From an uncultured Porphyromonas sp. (GTDB lineage Bacteria > Bacteroidota > Bacteroidia > Bacteroidales > Porphyromonadaceae), in NCBI GenBank assembly GCA_945965245.1, contig CAMFNC010000134.1:1-10926 (forward strand): 10,926 nt of DNA, given 5' to 3'. The notes beneath the pieces were generated by a model that did not search any database, was not told where the DNA came from, and was given only the letters and a program-made list of their open reading frames with translations. This document shows positions 6,286 through 10,926 of this stretch, in pieces (position 1 is the stretch's first letter; every line of letters starts with the position of its first letter). Both the position numbers and the translations under genes were made by a program.

Positions 6286-7278
6286 TTACTCTTTTTCTAA
6301 TTTATATTTGCTAATATCCATCCCAAACGATAGGCCGAGCGTATCAAACAATTCCTCCAACTCGTTCAAAGACTTCTTACCAAAGTTGCGGAACTTGAGC
6401 AAATCACTCTTTTGATAACGAACCAAATCACCCAATGTATACACACCTCCTGAATTCAAACAGTTGATGGCGCGTACAGAAAGGTCAAATTCTTCGAGGC
6501 TATTCTTCAGCAATTGACGCATACGCAAAGCCTCTGCATTAAGTTCATCGATTGTTCCAACTTCAGATTTTTCAACTTCAATATTCTCTTCTGTGAAAAG
6601 ATGGAAATGTTGAATCAAAATTTCTGCTGCCTGACGCAGAGCATCCTGAGGGATAATGCTACCATCCGTGGTTATCTCAATCAGAAGTTTTTCGTAGTCA
6701 GTTTTCTGTTCCACACGGAAGTTCTCCACCCAATAACGCACATTGCGAATAGGTGTATAAATTGAGTCAATAGCAATAGCCTGAATATCGGCATCGGCAC
6801 AGCGATTTTCCTCTGCAGGCACATAGCCACGACCTTTGGCGATCCGGAGCTCGATTTTGATAGAAGCAGATTTGTCTAAGTGGCAAATAACCAAATCGGG
6901 ATTCAACACCTGAAAAGCAGTTACTTTAGCATTTAAATCGCCGGCAGTAAATACTTCTTTTTTCTCTATAGTAACAGAGAATATTTCTTCCTGAGTATCT
7001 TCTACGATTTGTTTAAAACGAATCTGTTTGAGGTTGAGGATAATGTTTGTAACGTCCTCCAATACACCCGGAATAGTAGCAAATTCATGATCTACGCCGT
7101 CAATCTTGATTGAGGTGATAGCAAAGCCCTCAAGTGATGATAAGAGAATACGCCTAAGGGCATTACCAATGGTGATACCATAGCCCGGCTCCAACGGATG
7201 AAACTCAAAATGCGCAAAGGTATTTGAGGCATCCATCATGATTACATTCTCGGGCTTTTGAAATGCTAATATTGCCAT
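6286..7278 (-). CDS. rpoA: DNA-directed RNA polymerase alpha subunit
   Basis: The alpha subunit dimerises to start assembly of RNA polymerase and contacts promoter DNA and activators. The 330-residue protein has the N-terminal dimerisation domain (GNALRRILLSSLEGFAIT at residues 38-55, DSIYTPIRNVRY at about 171-182), a charged linker at about 232-260, and the C-terminal helix-hairpin-helix domain from about 264. The DNA-contacting residues known from E. coli are all present, shifted by four: R269, N272, C273, G300, K302 and S303. An UP-element-binding alpha-CTD is therefore intact. It lies 13 bases after rpsD and six before rplQ, the standard alpha-operon arrangement, and is probably co-transcribed and subject to the same control as rpsD. 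Confidence 0.98.
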   Translation of the reverse strand: MAILAFQKPENVIMMDASNTFAHFEFHPLEPGYGITIGNALRRILLSSLEGFAITSIKIDGVDHEFATIPGVLEDVTNIILNLKQIRFKQIVEDTQEEIFSVTIEKKEVFTAGDLNAKVTAFQVLNPDLVICHLDKSASIKIELRIAKGRGYVPAEENRCADADIQAIAIDSIYTPIRNVRYWVENFRVEQKTDYEKLLIEITTDGSIIPQDALRQAAEILIQHFHLFTEENIEVEKSEVGTIDELNAEALRMRQLLKNSLEEFDLSVRAINCLNSGGVYTLGDLVRYQKSDLLKFRNFGKKSLNELEELFDTLGLSFGMDISKYKLEKE

Positions 7279-7291
7279 GGGATAAAATGGA

Positions 7292-7897
7292 TTATTTAGA
7301 ATACAATTCTACAATCAGTTGTTCCTTGATATTTTCGGGGATATCAGTACGCTCCGGAATGTGTAACAGCTTACCGGATTTTGAAGCTTCGTCCCACTCC
7401 AACCAAAGATATTTACTGTGATTAAAACCGGCCAAATTGTCGGAAATGATTTCCAAACTCTTTGCACGCTCGCGAACGCCAATGATTTGACCGGGTTTCA
7501 GAGAATAAGAAGGAATGTTTACCACTTTACCATCCACAGTGATGTGGCGATGAGAAACCAACTGACGAGCAGCGGCACGAGTGGGAGCAATACCTAAACG
7601 AAAAACGACGTTGTCCAAACGGCTCTCAAGCAATTGCAAGAGTACTTCACCAGTAACGCCTTTACTGCGCTGAGCTTTCTCAAACATATTGCGGAACTGA
7701 CGTTCCAACACGCCATAGGTATATTTAGCTTTTTGCTTTTCCTTCAGCTGCATACCATACTCACTGGTCTTGTGACGGCGATTAACGCCATGCTGCCCGG
7801 GAGGGTAGTTTTTTTTAGACAAAACTTTGTCTGCTCCAAAAATAGGCTCGCCAAACTTACGAGCAATTTTGGACTTTGGACCTGTATATCTTGCCAT
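7292..7897 (-). CDS. rpsD: 30S ribosomal protein uS4
   Basis: uS4 is a primary 16S rRNA-binding protein that nucleates assembly of the small subunit; in several bacteria it also represses its own operon. The start at 7897 gives the universal MARYTGPKSKIARKFGE; an in-frame ATG at 7948 would add 17 residues with no family support. The 201-residue protein has the N-terminal region without the zinc Cys cluster (PPGQHGVNRRHKTSEYG) and the S4 RNA-binding domain at about residues 90-150 (LESRLDNVVFRLGIAPTRA, RQLVSHRHITVDGKVVNIP). The 248-base gap upstream, unlike any other in this operon, holds a probable autoregulatory leader. Confidence 0.97.
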   Translation of the reverse strand: MARYTGPKSKIARKFGEPIFGADKVLSKKNYPPGQHGVNRRHKTSEYGMQLKEKQKAKYTYGVLERQFRNMFEKAQRSKGVTGEVLLQLLESRLDNVVFRLGIAPTRAAARQLVSHRHITVDGKVVNIPSYSLKPGQIIGVRERAKSLEIISDNLAGFNHSKYLWLEWDEASKSGKLLHIPERTDIPENIKEQLIVELYSK

Positions 7898-8145
7898 TTT
7901 ATTTGTCTTTTTGTGAAGATTGCGGTTTGATTTCCTAAAGAGAACCAATACAAAAGCTTTTTGTGCAGCCGCGATTGAATAAGAGAGGGTATCTAATGAA
8001 TGAAAGTAAGAAAGTCAATCTTATCACTCCAAGCAATAAATCCTCTTTAGGCTATACTCCAGCAACCTTCTGTTTAATTGAATATGTTAAGTCTATTAAT
8101 TCGAAATTGATTTCAAATCATTGAAAATCTCGTCAAAAAAGAAGA
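7898..8145 (-). ncRNA. Putative structured leader upstream of rpsD (uS4-type ribosomal leader)
   Basis: Every other gap in this minus-strand operon is 5-43 bases; this one is 248. On the minus strand CCTAAAGAG (8051-8043) is complementary to CTCTTTAGG (7942-7934), a perfect nine-base closing stem 36 bases before the rpsD start. Inside it are an ATAAGA/TCTTAT pairing and the hairpin ACAAAA-AGC-TTTTGT (7964-7950). From memory, an S4-Bacteroidia ribosomal-protein leader has been described by comparative genomics, and this location fits it. The inference is that uS4 binds here to limit translation or transcription of rpsD-rpoA-rplQ. No protein-coding minus-strand frame is visible in the gap, and no good promoter box. 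Confidence 0.5.
8109..8129 (-). other. Hairpin directly downstream of rpsK
   Basis: GATTTCAA (8109-8116) pairs with TTGAAAATC (8121-8129) around the loop ATCA, with a single bulged base. It begins 16 bases past the rpsK stop on the minus strand. It is AT-rich with no good T-tract on its downstream side, so it may protect the rpsM-rpsK message end or partially terminate before the rpsD leader. Confidence 0.4.
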
Positions 8146-8532
8146 TTATACACGTCTCTTTTTCGGAGGACGACAACCATTGTGAGGCATAGGCGTTACA
8201 TCAATAATTTCTGTAACCTCGATGCCTGCACCGTGAATAGTACGGATAGCAGACTCACGTCCATTTCCGGGTCCCTTAACATATACTTTTACCTTGCGTA
8301 AACCTAGGTCGTATGCAACCTTAGCACAATCCTGAGCTGCCATTTGGGCAGCATAAGGAGTGTTCTTTTTAGAACTGCGGAAACCCATTTTACCAGCCGA
8401 AGACCAGCTAATCACTTGACCTTCGCTATTGGCAAGGGATATGATAATGTTATTAAAAGAAGAATGAATATGTGCTTGACCTATAGCATCCACCTTTACG
8501 GTTTTCTTCTTTGCGACTATTTTTTTTGCCAT
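8146..8532 (-). CDS. rpsK: 30S ribosomal protein uS11
   Basis: uS11 lies on the platform of the small subunit and helps shape the Shine-Dalgarno cleft. The 128-residue length is typical. Family motifs visible are AHIHSSFNNIIISLAN near residue 20, SSAGKMGFRSSKKNTPYAAQ in the middle, VYVKGPGNGRESAIRT, and the C-terminal DVTPMPHNGCRPPKKRRV. It follows rpsM by 11 bases and precedes the unusual 248-base gap before rpsD. Confidence 0.98.
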   Translation of the reverse strand: MAKKIVAKKKTVKVDAIGQAHIHSSFNNIIISLANSEGQVISWSSAGKMGFRSSKKNTPYAAQMAAQDCAKVAYDLGLRKVKVYVKGPGNGRESAIRTIHGAGIEVTEIIDVTPMPHNGCRPPKKRRV

Positions 8533-8543
8533 ATCAACCTTTA

Positions 8544-8924
8544 TTATTTAGTAGCTTTCTTCTTATTTGCAACGGTCTTTTTCTTGCCCTTGCGGGTACG
8601 AGCGTTATTTTTTGTCTTCTGTCCACGAAGAGGCAAACCATTACGGTGACGAATACCCCTGTAGCAGCCAATATCCATCAGACGTTTGATATTCAACTGT
8701 GTTTCAGAACGCAAATCACCTTCTACCTTATAACTTGTGCCGATAATTTCACGGATAGCTGCCGCTTGATCATCTGTCCAATCTTTTACCTTGATATTGC
8801 GGTCAACTTGTGCGGCATCCAAAATTTTTGAAGCGCTGCTGCGGCCGATACCATAGATATAAGTCAAGGCGATTTCTCCTCGTTTGTTTTGTGGCAAGTC
8901 AACGCCAACAATTCTTATAGCCAT
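8544..8924 (-). CDS. rpsM: 30S ribosomal protein uS13
   Basis: uS13 sits in the head of the small subunit, contacts the P-site tRNA with its C-terminal tail and bridges to the large subunit. The 126-residue protein begins MAIRIVGVDLPQNKRGEIAL and carries the helix-two-turns-helix region TYIYGIGRSSASKIL and the signature DIGCYRGIRHRNGLPLRGQ. Its tail is rich in Lys and Asn (about residues 104-126). It lies 43 bases after rpmJ and 11 before rpsK. Confidence 0.98.
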   Translation of the reverse strand: MAIRIVGVDLPQNKRGEIALTYIYGIGRSSASKILDAAQVDRNIKVKDWTDDQAAAIREIIGTSYKVEGDLRSETQLNIKRLMDIGCYRGIRHRNGLPLRGQKTKNNARTRKGKKKTVANKKKATK

Positions 8925-8968
8925 ACTCTATTGGTAATAATTTTGCAACGATTAATACTTGTGTAATA

Positions 8969-9085
8969 TTATCCCTGACGTTGTTTCATCTTGGGATTCT
9001 TCTTGTTAATCACATACAAACGCCCTTTCCGACGAACTATCTTGCAGTCCGGAGTGCGTTTCTTTACTGATGCTCTTACTTTCAT
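8969..9085 (-). CDS. rpmJ: 50S ribosomal protein bL36, zinc-free form
   Basis: This 38-residue protein of the large subunit begins MKVRASVKKRTPDCKIVRRK and ends NPKMKQRQG. The start at 9085 gives the family's normal length; an upstream in-frame ATG at 9151 would run back into infA. Classical bL36 binds zinc through three Cys and one His; here only one Cys remains (DCKIV), the second and third positions being replaced (VINKKNP), and the His is Met. This is the zinc-independent form, which fits Bacteroidetes. It starts 25 bases after the infA stop. Confidence 0.96.
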   Translation of the reverse strand: MKVRASVKKRTPDCKIVRRKGRLYVINKKNPKMKQRQG

Positions 9086-9110
9086 ATCTTTCTTTATCTT
9101 ATTATTGAAA

Positions 9111-9329
9111 TTACTTGTAACGAAATGAAATGCGTCCCTTAGATAAATCATAAGGAGACATTTCCACTTTTACTTTATCTCCAGGCAGTATCTTGATATA
9201 ATGCATACGCATTTTACCGGATATATGGGCAGTGATAACGTGACCACTTTGGAGTTCTACCTTAAACATGGCATTGGAAAGAGCCTCCAGTATTACTCCG
9301 TCTTGTTCTATGGCTGCTTGTTTAGACAT
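9111..9329 (-). CDS. infA: Translation initiation factor IF-1
   Basis: IF-1 binds the A site of the small subunit during initiation and assists IF-2 and IF-3. The 72-residue length is canonical. It is a single S1-type OB fold: GVILEALSNAMFKVELQSGH, then HISGKMRMHYIKILPGDKV, and the ending DLSKGRISFRYK. It lies nine bases after map and 25 before rpmJ, the usual bacterial order. Confidence 0.98.
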   Translation of the reverse strand: MSKQAAIEQDGVILEALSNAMFKVELQSGHVITAHISGKMRMHYIKILPGDKVKVEMSPYDLSKGRISFRYK

Positions 9330-9338
9330 ATTAAATAT

Positions 9339-10124
9339 TTAGAATTCTCTTTCTCCTAAAACCTCGTGGATATAATCAAACGAAGAAAGAATCTCTGCTT
9401 TCCCTTCACGAATTGCAATACAATGTTCGAAGTGAGCCGATGGCTTACGAGTTTTCGTACGCACTGTCCAACCATCACTTTCGAAAACCACATTTTTAGA
9501 ACCCAGATTAATCATGGGTTCAATGCAGATACACATACCGACACGAAGTATTGCACCAACTCCATTACGACCATAATTGGGCACTTCCGGAGCTTCGTGC
9601 ATATCATGACCTATACCATGCCCCACCAACTCACGAACCACATGATAACCACGTTGTTCACAATAGGTTTGCACGGCATGACCTATATTCCCAACATGAT
9701 TACCGGGAATAGCCTGTTCGATACCTTTATATAACGATTCTTTGGTTGTTTTCAGTAAGGCACGCACTTCTGATGAAATTTCTCCCACTGCAAACGTATA
9801 CGCAGAGTCTCCCGTAAAACCATTCAGTTTCGTTCCACAATCCACTGAAATTATATCTCCATCTTTTAATACCTGTTTTGCAGACGGAATGCCATGCACA
9901 ACATACTCATTCACAGAAGCACAAATACTATTAGGGAAGCCACCATAACCCAAAAAGGCTGGAGTGGCACCGTGGTCGCGAATAAAAGTATCCGCTACAC
10001 GGTCCAGCTCTAATGTAGTAACTCCCGGTTTGATATACTTAGCCACCTCGGCAAGCGTCTTGCCTACCAACTGATTAGCTTCGCGCATCAAGGAGATTTC
10101 TTCTTCAGTTTTTAGGTAGATCAT
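9339..10124 (-). CDS. map: Methionine aminopeptidase, type I
   Basis: This two-metal hydrolase removes the initiator methionine from nascent proteins in the cytoplasm. The 261-residue length and the absence of an N-terminal extension fit the bacterial type I enzyme. All five metal ligands are present: D95 (SVDCG), D106 (TGDSA), H169 (GHGIGHDMHE), E202 (CIEPM) and E233 (HFEHC); the substrate-side His is H77 (VVHGIP). The pattern is typical (pita-bread fold). It sits five bases after secY and nine before infA, as in many bacteria. Confidence 0.98.
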   Translation of the reverse strand: MIYLKTEEEISLMREANQLVGKTLAEVAKYIKPGVTTLELDRVADTFIRDHGATPAFLGYGGFPNSICASVNEYVVHGIPSAKQVLKDGDIISVDCGTKLNGFTGDSAYTFAVGEISSEVRALLKTTKESLYKGIEQAIPGNHVGNIGHAVQTYCEQRGYHVVRELVGHGIGHDMHEAPEVPNYGRNGVGAILRVGMCICIEPMINLGSKNVVFESDGWTVRTKTRKPSAHFEHCIAIREGKAEILSSFDYIHEVLGEREF

Positions 10125-10129
10125 CTTTC

Positions 10130-10926
10130 TTAATAAGCAGCTGCGGAACCTGTCCGCCCTTTGATTCTACCATTTTTCAACAAGCCATCATAATGACGCA
10201 TCAAAAGGTGGCTTTCAATTTGCTGCAGAGTATCTAAGACCACACCAACCAAAATCAAAAGGGAGGTGCCACCAAAGAATTGGGCAAATTGCTGGCTAAC
10301 ACCAAAGATTTCAGCAAAAGCAGGCAAAATGGCCACTACGGCCAAGAAGATAGCTCCCGGGAAAGTAATACGATCCATTATTTGATCGATATAATCTTTA
10401 GTTGCTTTACCAGGCTTTACTCCGGGGATAAAACCATTATTACGTTTCAAGTCATCGGCCATTTGCGTAGGATTAATGGTAATCGCCGTATAAAAATAGG
10501 TAAAAATGATAATCAAGAATGCGAATACGAAATTATACCAAAACCCGGTATTATTCATAAATGCATGCATAAAGCCACTACCTTCCGCACTTCTAGAAAA
10601 ACCTGCAAGGAAAATAGGAATAAACATAATAGCCTGAGCAAAAATAATCGGCATTACATTTGCGGCATTCACTTTCAAAGGGATGTATTGACGAGCTCCT
10701 CCATATTGTTTGTTGCCCACCACACGTTTGGCATATTGCACCGGCACTCTTCGTGTTCCCTGAACCAATAAAATAGCACCCGCTATAACAAAGAGCAGGA
10801 AAACTATTTCAGCCAAGAAAGCTACAAGACCACCCACAGATCCGCTTGACCAACGTGAAGTAAATTCAGCCACCAACGAGTGGGGCAAGCGGGCTATGAT
10901 GCCAATCAAAATAATGAAAGAGATAC
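10130..10926 (-). CDS. secY: Protein translocase subunit SecY, C-terminal part
   Basis: SecY forms the protein-conducting channel of the inner membrane with SecE and SecG. The frame is open to the window edge, so 264 C-terminal residues of roughly 440 are visible; the TTG at 10909 is internal. Hydrophobic segments match the last five or six membrane helices (for example VMPIIFAQAIMFIPIFL and FAFLIIIFTYFYTAITI). The cytoplasmic loops used for ribosome and SecA contact are seen as VPVQYAKRVVGNKQYGG and GFIPGVKPGKATKDYID. In the second loop Lys occupies the place of the Arg important in E. coli (IRPG). The tail ends KGRTGSAAAY. It is the first visible gene of the minus-strand cluster. Confidence 0.97.
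   Translation of the reverse strand, partial: ISFIILIGIIARLPHSLVAEFTSRWSSGSVGGLVAFLAEIVFLLFVIAGAILLVQGTRRVPVQYAKRVVGNKQYGGARQYIPLKVNAANVMPIIFAQAIMFIPIFLAGFSRSAEGSGFMHAFMNNTGFWYNFVFAFLIIIFTYFYTAITINPTQMADDLKRNNGFIPGVKPGKATKDYIDQIMDRITFPGAIFLAVVAILPAFAEIFGVSQQFAQFFGGTSLLILVGVVLDTLQQIESHLLMRHYDGLLKNGRIKGRTGSAAAY

Noticed and set aside
7996..8124. A 42-codon + strand frame (MNESKKVNLITPSNK...) inside the rpsK-rpsD gap
   Set aside because: It is antisense to the operon and AT-rich, with no promoter box or recognisable motif, and it overlaps the predicted leader structure. Chance is the simpler explanation.
8969..9085. Loss of zinc ligands in bL36 as a possible novelty
   Set aside because: Zinc-free bL36 is a known variant and expected in this group.

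Overview
The window looks like chromosomal DNA from a Bacteroidales bacterium, possibly a Porphyromonas-like oral anaerobe. The clues are -7 promoter boxes of the Bacteroidetes type (TAnnTTTG), few Shine-Dalgarno sequences, a zinc-free bL36, a surface lipoprotein joining fimbrillin-like, leucine-rich and Fibrobacter-type (FISUMP) modules, and the gene order secY-map-infA-rpmJ-rpsM-rpsK-rpsD-rpoA-rplQ. The genus is an inference from protein flavour; the order is much safer.

Region 1 (1-3144, + strand) is part of a cell-surface locus. It holds the C-terminal end of an unrecognised protein, then a 924-residue lipoprotein that overlaps it by four bases (ATGA), then a 48-codon gene for a Gly/Ser-rich small protein ending in acidic and aromatic residues. 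The three are tightly spaced and probably co-transcribed. Region 2 (3145-4556, + strand) is tyrS, encoding tyrosyl-tRNA synthetase, with its own Bacteroidetes-type promoter box.

Region 3 (4557-5736) separates the convergent tyrS and ribosomal-protein transcripts. It contains a long imperfect inverted repeat (4646-4772) and a decayed IS256-family transposase on the minus strand. The transposase remnant shows three frameshifts and one internal deletion that removed the first catalytic Asp. The second Asp and the Glu can still be read.

Region 4 (5737-10926, minus strand) is the downstream half of the large ribosomal-protein cluster. Read in transcription order it carries the C-terminal part of SecY, methionine aminopeptidase, IF-1, bL36, uS13, uS11, uS4, the RNA polymerase alpha subunit and bL17, and it ends in a textbook intrinsic terminator. 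Intergenic gaps are 5-43 bases with one exception: 248 bases between rpsK and rpsD. That gap can fold with a long-range closing stem just upstream of rpsD, and I read it as a probable uS4 autoregulatory leader.

The most interesting items are the rpsD leader, the long inverted repeat with a promoter-like box in one arm, the small Gly/Ser-rich protein behind the modular lipoprotein, and the readable decay history of the transposase. I found no CRISPR array, tRNA, rRNA or clearly new multi-gene system.
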